Positions 8,869 through 17,306 of a stretch of 32,676 bases of DNA are shown here, piece by piece. Position 1 is the stretch's first letter. Each line of letters opens with the position of its first letter. Below the pieces are notes generated by a model that was not told the origin of the DNA, searched no databases, and was given only the letters and a program-made list of their open reading frames with translations. Made by a program: the position numbers and the translations under genes. The DNA is from Lutibacter sp. (GTDB taxonomy: Bacteria; Bacteroidota; Bacteroidia; Flavobacteriales; Flavobacteriaceae), in NCBI GenBank assembly GCA_028696945.1, contig JAQVGD010000014.1:1-32676 (forward strand), given 5' to 3'.

Positions 8869-9510
8869 TTATTTTACCCTGCTAATTGACAATCCATCGC
8901 GAATGGGCAGTAAAATAGTTTCAATTCTATCATCAGTATTTAACATTTTATTGAATTCAACCAATGCTTTGGTATCTTTATCATTGGGCTCAATTTCCTC
9001 AATAACTTTTCCGCTCCACAACACATTGTCCGATAAAATAACGCCACCAGAATTCATTTTTCCAATAATCATGTTAAAATAAGTACTATAATTTACTTTA
9101 TCCGCATCAATAAAGACAAGGTCAAACTTTTCGTTTAATGTTGGTAGGATGGTCAGTGCATTTCCAACCAATTGTTTTATTTGTGATGTATAAGACGATT
9201 TTTCAAAATATTTTTTTGCAAAATCTTCCAGCTCTTCATTTTTGTCAATGGTAAAAAGTGTGCCGTTTTTTTGAAGGCCTTCTGCCAGACATAAAGCGGA
9301 ATAACCGGTATAAGTTCCAATTTCCAAAATGGTTTTCGGCTGAATTAATTTGGAAATCATCGACAGAATTCTGCCTTGATAACCGCCACTCAACATCCTC
9401 GGATTTAACACTTTTTGCCAGGTTTCCTTATTTAATTTCTGTAAAAGTTCAGGTTCTTTTTGGGAATGATCCACAACGTAATTTTCAATTTTTTCGGACA
9501 AGAAACTCAT
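8869..9510 (-). CDS. SAM-dependent O-methyltransferase (family 3, COMT-like)
   Basis: A 213-residue class I methyltransferase of the cation-dependent catechol/caffeoyl-CoA O-methyltransferase group. The SAM motif ILEIGTYTGYSALCLAEGL starts at residue 61. The metal/catechol-binding acidic residues are at D135 and D137 (VFIDADK) and D161-N162 (LSDNVLWSG). The family methylates catechols and related hydroxyls; the true substrate is unknown. The gene is single, with a near-consensus TACTTTTA box just upstream on minus. It converges on tatA and precedes an ECF sigma locus on the same strand. Confidence 0.9.
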   Translation of the reverse strand: MSFLSEKIENYVVDHSQKEPELLQKLNKETWQKVLNPRMLSGGYQGRILSMISKLIQPKTILEIGTYTGYSALCLAEGLQKNGTLFTIDKNEELEDFAKKYFEKSSYTSQIKQLVGNALTILPTLNEKFDLVFIDADKVNYSTYFNMIIGKMNSGGVILSDNVLWSGKVIEEIEPNDKDTKALVEFNKMLNTDDRIETILLPIRDGLSISRVK

Positions 9511-9612
9511 TTTTTTTATTTATAAAAGTACAAAAAAAGTTTGATGGAAGCTCAAATTTTTAAATAAATAGGACTTCTTTGGCAGTCTTTATCTCAATTT
9601 TTATGTCGCCTG

Positions 9613-9870
9613 CTATTCTATTTTTGTTTTAAGTTCCCGTTCCATAAATTCTTTTTCCTCTTGGTTTAAATGGGGTGTTTTACTGCGTTCCACATCTTTT
9701 AATTTTTGGAAACAAGTGCTCATCATTTTATTTTGTTTAGAATAAAGCCCGCATTTTCTGCATAAAAATAAATGAATACTCAGTTTTATTTTTTCCCACA
9801 AGCTGGCTTCTTTGTATTGACTTTTGTCACAAATTACAGTTGCTTCATCGCAGGTTAATTTCATATTCAA
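9613..9870 (-). CDS. Small ZAS-like zinc-binding protein, putative anti-sigma factor
   Basis: An 85-residue soluble protein encoded directly after the ECF sigma gene (6-base gap). It has C7, C14 and an H33-x3-C37-x2-C40 motif (HLFLCRKC), which is the zinc anti-sigma (ZAS) pattern. No membrane segment follows, unlike many anti-sigma factors, so it would act in the cytoplasm and could be redox-sensitive through zinc loss, like RsrA/ChrR (inferred). The C-terminal third is charged and probably helical (EEKEFMERELKTK). The role rests on motif plus operon position. Confidence 0.75.
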   Translation of the reverse strand: MNMKLTCDEATVICDKSQYKEASLWEKIKLSIHLFLCRKCGLYSKQNKMMSTCFQKLKDVERSKTPHLNQEEKEFMERELKTKIE

Positions 9871-9876
9871 TGTTTT

Positions 9877-10446
9877 TTAATTTTTAAACCAATTATCTTC
9901 CATGCACTTTCTAAGCTGGGTTCTCGCTCTGTGAATAATTACCCATAGATTTGACGATGTGATTCCAAGTTCTTTACAAATATCCTCCGTTTCAATTTGA
10001 TGAATGGTTTTCATTCTAAAAACCATGGCGTATTTCTCGGGTAAATTTGCTATGCATTTTTCTAAAACTACAGCCAGTTCCTGGTTTTCTATCTTTTTTT
10101 CAATTTCGCCACTCCAATCTGTTGGGGCACGTTCTTCCAGCCATTCTCCCTCACGTTCTCCATCGGAATAAAAGTTCATGCGCACTTCAGCCTTGCTTTT
10201 TATTGAATTTATTTTTCGGTAATAGTCAACAATTTTTCGTTTCAAAATAGCGATTAACCAAGTGCGTTCGGTTGATTCTCCTTTAAAATTTTCCTTTGCT
10301 TTTAAAGCTGAAAAAAATGTATCCTGCACCAAATCTTTGGCTAAATTCCTATCATTAATCCGACTAATGGTAAAGTTAAAAAGATAATCGGCATACAAGC
10401 TGACCCATTTTTCTGGATTAAGAAGGTGTTTATCGGTTTCAGGCAT
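9877..10446 (-). CDS. ECF-type RNA polymerase sigma factor
   Basis: A 189-residue sigma-70 family protein with only regions 2 and 4. Region 2 spans about 17-80, with the DLVQDTFFSALKAKENFKG core and the WLIAILKRKIVDYYRK -10-binding helix. Region 4 (about 125-180) holds LPEKYAMVFRMK and the helix-turn-helix around TEDICKELGITSSNLWVIIHRARTQLR. A charged linker of about 45 residues separates them. The ATG at 10446 is used. Together with the ZAS-like protein it forms a sigma/anti-sigma pair. No recognisable target operon is adjacent; the O-methyltransferase downstream could be one, but this is a guess. Confidence 0.92.
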   Translation of the reverse strand: MPETDKHLLNPEKWVSLYADYLFNFTISRINDRNLAKDLVQDTFFSALKAKENFKGESTERTWLIAILKRKIVDYYRKINSIKSKAEVRMNFYSDGEREGEWLEERAPTDWSGEIEKKIENQELAVVLEKCIANLPEKYAMVFRMKTIHQIETEDICKELGITSSNLWVIIHRARTQLRKCMEDNWFKN

Positions 10447-10770
10447 TATAACGTTATTAGCTCAGTGGCTAAGGTAAATAATTTGACAGAATTATGCTAT
10501 TTTAATAAGATTACCCTTTCTGTGTTTAATGCCTGTCATCTTTTTTATCAATATCTTTTGGAATGAGCGCATAAAATTAACGGGAAATTAGAAGAAATTT
10601 CACACATAAACTCTAACAAAATCGGGTTATATTTGCAATTCGTTACCAAGCTTTTTTATGATTTTGATTTCTATTCGACTTTTATTTTTAGTCCTCATTA
10701 GTTCTCAATTTTTCTAAGTAAGTTTTATGCCCAATAAAAAGAAATGAAGTACGTTTAAAAATTAACAGCA
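10447..10770. other. Divergent intergenic region, sigma factor / M20 hydrolase
   Basis: No gene seen. It contains a consensus -7 box on plus (10628-10635) and a 17-base stretch near 10457-10475 that resembles a tRNA D-arm by chance. No TAnnTTTG box is evident for the sigma gene, which may be autoregulated by a different promoter type. Confidence 0.5.
10628..10635 (+). promoter_or_regulatory. -7 box, probable promoter of the M20-alr operon
   Basis: TATATTTG matches TAnnTTTG; no TTG -33 element is evident. It would give a 5' leader of roughly 130 bases before the ATG at 10771. Confidence 0.4.
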
Positions 10771-11925
10771 ATGGAACTAATGATAAATAAGGAATTGAAG
10801 GAAGAACTAATTACATTTCGTAAAATGCTTCATGCCAATCCGGAAGTTTCCAAAAAAGAATACAACACCGCTAACAGCGTTGCTAAATTTTTAAAATCCT
10901 GCACGCCAAGCAAAGTCATAGAAAATATTGGTGGTACAGGTATTGTGGCTATTTTTGATAGTGAAAAACCTGGAAAATCGGTCATGTTTAGGGCTGAATT
11001 AGACGCTTTGCCCATACAGGAAACAAACACTTTTAAACATGCTTCAACTATTAAAGGCGTGTCACATAAATGTGGGCATGATGGACATACCACTGTTTTA
11101 TTGGGTTTGGCTAGATTATTGTCTGACCAAAAACCAAAAACTGGAAAAATATTTTTATTGTTTCAACCTGCGGAAGAAGAAGGCGAAGGTGCAAAAACTA
11201 TATTTGCCGACTCAAAATTTGAAGATTTAAAACCCGATTATATTTTTGCTTTTCACAACCTTCCTGGATATCCTTTAAACCAAATTATAGTTAAAAACGA
11301 TTCATTTACGGCAGCAGTAAAAAGCATTATTATTAAAATTAACGGAAAAACGGCACACGCTGCAGAACCAGAAAACGGCTTAAATCCAGCACTCGCCATT
11401 GCAGAAATTTTACAGGAATCTGAAAAACTTTCCAATAATGATCCAAACAGGGAAGATTTTACGTTAATTACACCAATTCATATTGAAATGGGTGAAATTG
11501 CTTATGGAATCTCGGCAGGTTATGGGGAAATCCGACTTACTATTCGTACCTGGAACGAGAATACTATGAAAAAATTAACCGCAGATTTAATAAAGTGCAT
11601 TGAAAAAGCTTCAGAGAATCATCAAATGCCAATCACTTATTCGTGGACCCAAGAATTTTACGCAAACCAAAACGATGGTGAAGCTGTTGCTATTATAAAA
11701 GAATCCGCAAAAAGCTTGTCGTTTGATATTTTTGAACGGAAATTCCCTTTTAAATGGGGAGAGGATTTTGGCCTGTTTACGCAAAATTTTAAAGGGGCGA
11801 TGTTTGGCATTGGATCAGGCGAAAAAAGTCCGGCATTGCACAATCCTGATTACGATTTTCCGGATGAAATTTTACCTACGGCCATTCAATTGTTTCATCA
11901 AATAAGTTTACGCATTTTGTCATGA
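10771..11925 (+). CDS. M20-family metallohydrolase (N-acyl amino acid / peptide amidohydrolase)
   Basis: A 384-residue M20D-type zinc or manganese amidohydrolase (hippuricase/IAA-amino-acid hydrolase-like). Metal ligands and base are visible in CGHDGH (101-106), QPAEEEGEGA (E135-E137 region) and AFHN (H162). A dimerisation domain follows (about 175-290) and a late His near HNPDYDFP. It removes acyl groups from amino acids or cleaves small peptides; the substrate is not known. The ATGA overlap with alanine racemase (11922-11925) couples the two. This suggests a shared role in amino-acid or peptidoglycan-fragment salvage, by inference only. The alternative start at M4 would change little. Confidence 0.88.
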   Translation: MELMINKELKEELITFRKMLHANPEVSKKEYNTANSVAKFLKSCTPSKVIENIGGTGIVAIFDSEKPGKSVMFRAELDALPIQETNTFKHASTIKGVSHKCGHDGHTTVLLGLARLLSDQKPKTGKIFLLFQPAEEEGEGAKTIFADSKFEDLKPDYIFAFHNLPGYPLNQIIVKNDSFTAAVKSIIIKINGKTAHAAEPENGLNPALAIAEILQESEKLSNNDPNREDFTLITPIHIEMGEIAYGISAGYGEIRLTIRTWNENTMKKLTADLIKCIEKASENHQMPITYSWTQEFYANQNDGEAVAIIKESAKSLSFDIFERKFPFKWGEDFGLFTQNFKGAMFGIGSGEKSPALHNPDYDFPDEILPTAIQLFHQISLRILS

Positions 11926-13079
11926 AAATCTATCACACTTCACATTTAGAAATCAGCAAATCGGCACTGGAGCACAACCTTCAGTTTTTAAAAGATTATA
12001 TTGGAAAAGGCGTACAAATATCTTCCGTGGTAAAAGGCAATGCGTATGGACACGGCCTTGAAGTATTTGTTCCCCTTGCAGAACACTGCGGAATTGATCA
12101 TTTTTCAGTGTTTAGTGCCGATGAGGCTTTGCGCGTACATAACGCAAGTAGTGAAAATAGCACGGTAATGATTATGGGTTTAATCAACAATGAACAGTTG
12201 GAATGGGCTATTGAAAACAATATTGAGTTTTACGTATTTGAACTTGATCGATTGGAAAAAGCACTTCAAACAGCCCAAAGAATCGGGAAAATAGCCAAAG
12301 TTCACATAGAAGTGGAAACTGGAATGAACAGAACCGGATTTGCGATGAATCAATTGCCAGCGGTATTTCAATTATTGAAAAATAATAGTTCTTATTTGTG
12401 TTTTAAAGGACTGTGCACACATTTTGCAGGTGCGGAAAGTATTGCCAATTACTATCGAATTAAAAAACAACAACAGGTTTTTCAAAAAGCAATGAAAAAA
12501 GTAAATTCCGCAGGGTTATCAGCCGAGCAATATCACACAGCCTGTTCAGCCGCGGCATTTCGTTATCCAAAATTTCAAATGGATATGGTTAGGTTGGGCA
12601 TTATTCAGTATGGATTTTTCCCCAACAAAGAAATTTTGATTGAATATTTAACCAAAAAGAAAGTAAACAAAAACCCCTTGCAACGTCTGCTTACATGGAA
12701 AAGTCGAGTTATGGATGTTAAAAAAGTTAAAACTGGAGAATTTGTTGGCTATGGCACTTCCTACCTTGCCAACTCCGATTTAAAAATTGCCATAATTCCT
12801 GTCGGTTACGCTCATGGTTTTAGTCGAAACTTAAGCAATCAGGGCATTGTATTAATTAATGGCCAGCGTGTGAGTGTTGTTGGTACAGTAAATATGAATA
12901 TGATAACTGTAGATGTTACCCAAGTTAATTCAGTAGAAAAAGGTAATGAAGTAGTATTAATTGGGAAACAAGGCGATTTGGAAATCAGCGTTTCATCTTT
13001 TAGCGAATTTAGCGAACAAGTTAATTATGAATTATTGACGAGATTGCCCGAAAATTTACCCAGATTGGTAGTTGATTGA
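11922..13079 (+). CDS. alr: Alanine racemase
   Basis: A PLP-dependent racemase making D-alanine for peptidoglycan. The PLP lysine is K38 in SSVVKGNAYGHG, and the second catalytic residue Y296 lies in VGYAHGFSR at the C-terminal domain. The MNMITVDVT strand and the VGYGTSYLA segment (substrate carboxylate region) are also family marks. The length of 385 residues fits free-standing Alr, not the MurF-Alr fusion common in Bacteroidota, so a fused copy may exist elsewhere and this could be a second racemase. It starts inside the M20 gene by an ATGA overlap. Confidence 0.93.
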   Translation: MKIYHTSHLEISKSALEHNLQFLKDYIGKGVQISSVVKGNAYGHGLEVFVPLAEHCGIDHFSVFSADEALRVHNASSENSTVMIMGLINNEQLEWAIENNIEFYVFELDRLEKALQTAQRIGKIAKVHIEVETGMNRTGFAMNQLPAVFQLLKNNSSYLCFKGLCTHFAGAESIANYYRIKKQQQVFQKAMKKVNSAGLSAEQYHTACSAAAFRYPKFQMDMVRLGIIQYGFFPNKEILIEYLTKKKVNKNPLQRLLTWKSRVMDVKKVKTGEFVGYGTSYLANSDLKIAIIPVGYAHGFSRNLSNQGIVLINGQRVSVVGTVNMNMITVDVTQVNSVEKGNEVVLIGKQGDLEISVSSFSEFSEQVNYELLTRLPENLPRLVVD

Positions 13080-13449
13080 TAAAAATTAATCTCCTAAGGC
13101 GCAGTCTGCTCTATTTTGTTGAAAATTCGACAGCCTTCTACGTGTTTTAAATAACTGTAAATTAATGATTCAGCAATTTCTAATTTCATTTATTTTCTTT
13201 GTAATTCCAATAATTTTTCTAATTTACCCTAATAAGTTTTAATAAGGTTTGTGCAACTTAAAAATCGGAGATTTCTTGAAAGTACCATAGCGTTTATTAA
13301 ATATCTGTTGTTTGTATCAATTCAAATGTAAGTATAAATTTTATTTAAGGAATTGTAATTGGTAATGCACAGTTTGAAGATATTAAAAACCGATTCTTTC
13401 CGTAATTCCAACTAACGTCAAAACTAATTAGCACATATTCACTGTATTA
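13080..13449. other. Gene-free AT-rich spacer after alr
   Basis: No supported ORF, RNA or repeat seen in these 370 bases. It probably contains further decayed sequence linked to the transposase relic that follows. Confidence 0.4.
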
Positions 13450-13665
13450 TTAAATACGACTTCTTCAGGAGTGAGTTCGAATTTAGCAATATTTCTTTTG
13501 ATTCTTTTAGTGAGTTTCGTTTTTTTGATTTAGGAATAAATATTCTGTTGGTGTATTATAAGAGATGTTTTTGACTAACATATTCCAAATGATTACCGCA
13601 AGTTTTCTTGGAGTGGTACTTACTGCCGTAGCTTTTTCCGTTTTTGTAGTTAATTCTTTTAAAAA
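13450..13665 (-). pseudogene. IS110-family transposase relic (C-terminal end)
   Basis: Reading the minus strand from about 13665 gives TTKTEKATAVSTTPRKLAVI followed by IWNMLVKNISYNTPTEYLFL, the C-terminal block of IS110-type (DEDD/Ser) transposases. The frame then breaks. Adding one A to the seven-A run (13529-13535 on minus) continues it as KLTKRIKRNIAKFELTPEEVVF. No N-terminal DEDD domain, terminal repeats or target site are visible, and upstream sequence is also out of frame. This is a dead fragment; the 65-residue ORF over 13556-13753 is a shadow of it. Confidence 0.75.
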
Positions 13666-13733
13666 AATAAGCAGCACAAATCAAATTCATGCTACTTATT
13701 TTATCTGTATATAAATGTAAGTTAGGCAATATT

Positions 13734-14894
13734 TTAATAAGCCATTTCCACAATTTTCTCTACATCGTTTGGCGTTACATTTTGTCGTTCTCCCAAACCT
13801 TTCCAGCCGCGTTCTGTAAAACGTTTTGAAATAATTTCAGCGGTTCCTTTATAATCATTAGTATATTCAGACAAGGAAGTTTTAATGCCCAAAGAGTTGA
13901 AAAAAGTTTTGGTTTTTTCAATTCCTGCTTTCGCTTTTTCTTCTAAAGTACCATCGGTAACATTCCAAACGCGCTCGGCATATTGTGCCAATTTTTCCTT
14001 TTTATTTTCAAAATTATAGGTGTAATGGCTAGGTAAAATAATCGCTAAAGTTCTTGCGTGGTCAATACCAAACAAAGCGGTTAATTCGTGACCCATCATA
14101 TGCGTTGCCCAATCGGTAGGTACGCCTTTTTGTATCAATCCGTTTAAGGCCATTGTGCAACTCCACATAAAATTGGCTGCAGTATTATAATCGGCAGGGT
14201 TTTTCATAATTTTTGGTGCCACTTCAATTATCGTCTGCAAAATACTTTCTGCAAACCTGTCTTGCAACATCGCGCCAGTTGGATAGGTCAAATATTGCTC
14301 CATCACATGCGTAAAAGCGTCTGCCAATCCGTTTGCAATTTGTTTTTCCGGAATCGACTGCACTACTTGCGGATCTAGGATAGAAAAAACAGGAAACAAT
14401 CCCGGTCCGCCCATCACTAATTTTTCCTTAGTTTCCCTGCGGGTAATTACCGCGCCCGAATTCATTTCAGAGCTTGTTGCTGGCAAGGTAAGCACGCTTC
14501 CAAAAGGCATTCCTTTCATAGTTCTTTCGCTATTTTTTAAAATATTCCAAGGATCTTCTCCTTCATAAACTGCAGCAGCTGATAAAAATTTGGTGCCGTC
14601 AATAACAGATCCACCGCCAACAGCCAATAAAAAAGTGATGTTTTCATTTTTTATGACTTTTAGCGCATCCATTAAAACTGCATATTCTGGATTGGCGGGT
14701 ATTCCGCCAAATTCCAAGACTTCAAAATTTGCAAGTGCTGTTTTCACTTGGTCGTAAACGCCGTTCTTTTTTATGCTTCCGCCGCCATAAAGCAACAACA
14801 CTTTCGCGTTTGATGGAATTTCTTTTGAAAGCTTTTTTATTTGATCTTTTCCAAACAGTATTTTGGTCGGATTTTGAAAATCGAAATTGTTCAT
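13734..14894 (-). CDS. yqhD: Iron-containing alcohol dehydrogenase, YqhD-like NADPH aldehyde reductase
   Basis: A 386-residue group III alcohol dehydrogenase matching E. coli YqhD in length. YqhD-like enzymes use NADPH to reduce short-chain and lipid-peroxidation aldehydes. Visible marks: nucleotide loop GGGSIKKNGVYDQV from 37, AVGGGSVIDGTKF (91-103), LPATSSEMN, and the four metal ligands D192, H196 (LADAFTHVMEQY), H265 and H279 (THMMGHELTALFGIDHA). The H-H spacing of 14 is that of YqhD. It is the last gene of the TetR-led operon, 21 bases after the MDR reductase, which points to aldehyde or electrophile detoxification. In E. coli yqhD is under an AraC-type regulator; a TetR context is different. 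Confidence 0.9.
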   Translation of the reverse strand: MNNFDFQNPTKILFGKDQIKKLSKEIPSNAKVLLLYGGGSIKKNGVYDQVKTALANFEVLEFGGIPANPEYAVLMDALKVIKNENITFLLAVGGGSVIDGTKFLSAAAVYEGEDPWNILKNSERTMKGMPFGSVLTLPATSSEMNSGAVITRRETKEKLVMGGPGLFPVFSILDPQVVQSIPEKQIANGLADAFTHVMEQYLTYPTGAMLQDRFAESILQTIIEVAPKIMKNPADYNTAANFMWSCTMALNGLIQKGVPTDWATHMMGHELTALFGIDHARTLAIILPSHYTYNFENKKEKLAQYAERVWNVTDGTLEEKAKAGIEKTKTFFNSLGIKTSLSEYTNDYKGTAEIISKRFTERGWKGLGERQNVTPNDVEKIVEMAY

Positions 14895-14915
14895 TGGTTT
14901 GAATTTTAGTATTTT

Positions 14916-15911
14916 TTAAATTTTTATTAGCATTTTACCGCTGTTTTTGCCTTCAAAAAGGTCTATAAACGCTTGAGGAATTGTATCAAAACCTTCAGTA
15001 ATTGTTTCCGCAGATGTTAGTTTTCCTTCTGCCAGCCATTGTGATAATTGTTCGATGGCTGCTGGGTATTTTTCTACATAATTGAAAACTATATACCCTT
15101 GCATTAACGCACTATTTTTTATTAAAAAGGGTTGAACACTCATGCTTTTTGGCAATTCAGTACTGTTATATAATGAAATGGCTCCACAAATAACAAAACG
15201 AGCAAATTGGTTGATGTTTAATAAAACTGCATCAGAAATTGGACCACCAACATTGTCAAAATAAATATCTACACCATTTGGAGCCGCTTCTTTAATGGCT
15301 GCAGCCATATTTTTAGCAGTGTTGTAGTTAATAGCCTCATCAAACCCAAATTTAGATTTTAATAAGGCTACTTTTTCATCGCTACCAGCAATACCAACAA
15401 CTCGGCAACCTAATATTTTACCTATTTGCCCCACAGTACTACCAACAGCACCTGCGGCACCAGAAACAACAATTGTTTCTCCTTTTTTAGGTTTTCCAAT
15501 TTCTGTTAAACCTAAATATGCCGTTAAACCAGTCATTCCTAAAACGCCTAAATATGTTGAAAGTGGTGCTTTTGAAGCATCTACTTTTACCAAACCTTCT
15601 CCATTCGATTTTTGAAATTCTTTCCAAGCTAACATTCCTGAAACAAAATCACCCTTTGTAAATCCAGGATTTTTTGAGTCGATTACTTCAGCGATAATGC
15701 CTGATGTTATAGGTTTGTGAAGCTCAAAAGAAGGAATGTACGATTTTGCATCACTCATTCTTCCTCTTAAATAGGGGTCAACAGATACGTAAGTTGTTTT
15801 TAACAATAGTTCTCCTGTTGAAATTTCTTCCACCTTATCTGAAACAAATTTAAAATCTGATAACAGTGGTTTTCCAACTGGTCTTTTTTCTAATAAAATT
15901 GTTTTGTTCAT
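14916..15911 (-). CDS. MDR-family NADP-dependent oxidoreductase (CurA/LTB4-DH-like)
   Basis: A zinc-free medium-chain dehydrogenase/reductase, 331 residues. Members reduce the C=C bond of alpha,beta-unsaturated aldehydes and ketones (leukotriene B4 12-hydroxydehydrogenase, 2-alkenal reductase, curcumin reductase). Marks: N-terminal YVSVDPYLRGRM (41-52), LGMTGLTAYLGL (124-135), cofactor loop VVSGAAGAVGSTVGQ (148-162), and the YFDNVGG segment. It ends GKNSGKMLIKI, the normal C-terminus. Its place between a nitroreductase and YqhD supports a role in removing reactive electrophiles; the actual substrate is inferred. Confidence 0.9.
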   Translation of the reverse strand: MNKTILLEKRPVGKPLLSDFKFVSDKVEEISTGELLLKTTYVSVDPYLRGRMSDAKSYIPSFELHKPITSGIIAEVIDSKNPGFTKGDFVSGMLAWKEFQKSNGEGLVKVDASKAPLSTYLGVLGMTGLTAYLGLTEIGKPKKGETIVVSGAAGAVGSTVGQIGKILGCRVVGIAGSDEKVALLKSKFGFDEAINYNTAKNMAAAIKEAAPNGVDIYFDNVGGPISDAVLLNINQFARFVICGAISLYNSTELPKSMSVQPFLIKNSALMQGYIVFNYVEKYPAAIEQLSQWLAEGKLTSAETITEGFDTIPQAFIDLFEGKNSGKMLIKI

Positions 15912-15979
15912 TGTTTTAAAATGTTTAAAAGTTGAATAATTTCAACATTAATATTTCCTTTTGTATTCATAATTTTTTG

Positions 15980-16612
15980 TTATTCAATTAAAGTCACTAA
16001 ATCCTCTTTGCTTTTTCTTACTTTAGGGAGGTTTACCAACCAATCCTTATCGGCATTGCGATAGCCAATAGGAAGTAAAACCACACTTTTGAGTCCTTTT
16101 TTATGAAGCTCTAAAATTTTATCTACTGCGGCTGGGTCAAAACCTTCAATTGGTGTGGTGTCAACTTGTTCAATGGCTGCCGCAACAATGGCAATTCCAA
16201 AAGCGATATAGACTTGTTTTGAAGCGTGAACAAAATTTTCATTTGTATCTTTTTGCAGATAGGCATTCAACAACTTTTGTCGGTAGTTTTCCGAATTTTC
16301 TTTTTTTGTGTTGCGAATTTCATTTGTTAAATCGAACATTTTATTGATTCGCTCTAGCGTATAGGTATCCCAGGCGGCAAAAATCAATAGATGAGAACAG
16401 TCCGTAATTACCGATTGATTCCAAGCCACAGTTTTAATTGCTTCTTTAATTTGTTGATTAGTAATTACAATTATTTCAAAAGGCTGTAATCCACTTGAAG
16501 TTGGTGCCAACCTTACCGCTTCAATAATATTGTCAATTTTTTCTTGAGGTACTTTTTCTCCGTTCATCGCCTTTGCGGCATACCGCCAATTTAATTTGTC
16601 TATTAATTTCAT
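15980..16612 (-). CDS. NAD(P)H-dependent FMN nitroreductase
   Basis: A 210-residue nitroreductase-fold FMN flavoprotein of the NfsB type, with the N-terminal NWRYAAK arginine region that contacts FMN phosphate. Also seen are RLAPTSSGLQPFEIIVI (about 34-50), the mid-protein LLIFAAW, and the C-terminal VVLLPIGYRNADKDWLVNLPKVR tail that also binds FMN. Such enzymes do two-electron reduction of quinones and nitroaromatics. It lies in the TetR operon, 16 bases after the NAD(P)-binding protein and 68 bases before the MDR reductase. Confidence 0.9.
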   Translation of the reverse strand: MKLIDKLNWRYAAKAMNGEKVPQEKIDNIIEAVRLAPTSSGLQPFEIIVITNQQIKEAIKTVAWNQSVITDCSHLLIFAAWDTYTLERINKMFDLTNEIRNTKKENSENYRQKLLNAYLQKDTNENFVHASKQVYIAFGIAIVAAAIEQVDTTPIEGFDPAAVDKILELHKKGLKSVVLLPIGYRNADKDWLVNLPKVRKSKEDLVTLIE

Positions 16613-16628
16613 ATTTTAAGTCTGTAAT

Positions 16629-17303
16629 TTAAATGTTTTTAGTCGGCAATATTGCTAATTCCTGAATTTTATCCGATTCAATAATTTGAAGTTCTGGTTT
16701 CTCGTTTGCCAAGTACATCATCGCTTTTGCAATATTTTCGGCTTCTACGATTCGGTATTTTTTCAATTTTACCAGCATTAATGGTTGCAGTAGTTTAAAG
16801 ATTGCGAGGCCAATTTTTTCCATCGGTCTGTTTTCATCTCTGTTTCCGCCAATAATGGACGGACGTAAAATATAGGTGTGCGGTATTTTTTTCGATAAAA
16901 CCGCCTGTTCCATTTCCCCTTTGGTTTTGTTGTAAAAAATGCTGCTTTTTTCGTTGGCACCCATCGCCGAAATCACTATAAAAGTCGAAATATGGTTTTC
17001 TTTCGCCAGTTTTGCTGCCGCAACTGGAATTCCATAATCAATATTCTTATATTGTGTTTTGTCGGGTGTTTTTTTCGCCGTTGTTCCAATGCAAATAAAT
17101 ATTTCATCGGCGGTAAAATCTTTCTTAAGATTTTCTAAAGTTAAAATATCTCCAATCTTTTCAATCACTTTTGAAGAAGTATTTTCAGTTTCCTTTCTCG
17201 AAAACAGTTTAATAATGTCATACCTTTCATCGGCAATTAATTTCGATAAAAGATGTTGCCCCGTCAATCCTGAAGCACCTAAAATAATGGCAGTTTTTCC
17301 CAT
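16629..17303 (-). CDS. NAD(P)-binding Rossmann protein (atypical SDR, HTATIP2-like)
   Basis: A 224-residue atypical short-chain dehydrogenase of the NmrA/HTATIP2 type. The NAD(P) loop GASGLTG is at 9-15. The segment FICIGTTAKKTPDKTQYKNIDY and the ISAMGANEKSSIFYNKTKGEME stretch are family marks; the latter carries a Y-x3-K pair like the SDR active site. The end region with YILRPSIIGG is the substrate side. The exact reaction is unknown; members act as oxidoreductases or redox sensors. It starts 3 bases after the TetR stop, so the two are cotranscribed. Confidence 0.82.
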   Translation of the reverse strand: MGKTAIILGASGLTGQHLLSKLIADERYDIIKLFSRKETENTSSKVIEKIGDILTLENLKKDFTADEIFICIGTTAKKTPDKTQYKNIDYGIPVAAAKLAKENHISTFIVISAMGANEKSSIFYNKTKGEMEQAVLSKKIPHTYILRPSIIGGNRDENRPMEKIGLAIFKLLQPLMLVKLKKYRIVEAENIAKAMMYLANEKPELQIIESDKIQELAILPTKNI

Positions 17304-17306
17304 AAT

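Noticed and set aside
10457-10475. tRNA-like D-arm (TTAGCTCAGTGGCTAAGG)
   Set aside because: No anticodon arm, T-arm or acceptor stem can be built around it; treated as chance.
13556-13753. 65-residue minus-strand ORF overlapping the yqhD end
   Set aside because: It is an out-of-frame reading of the IS110 transposase relic.
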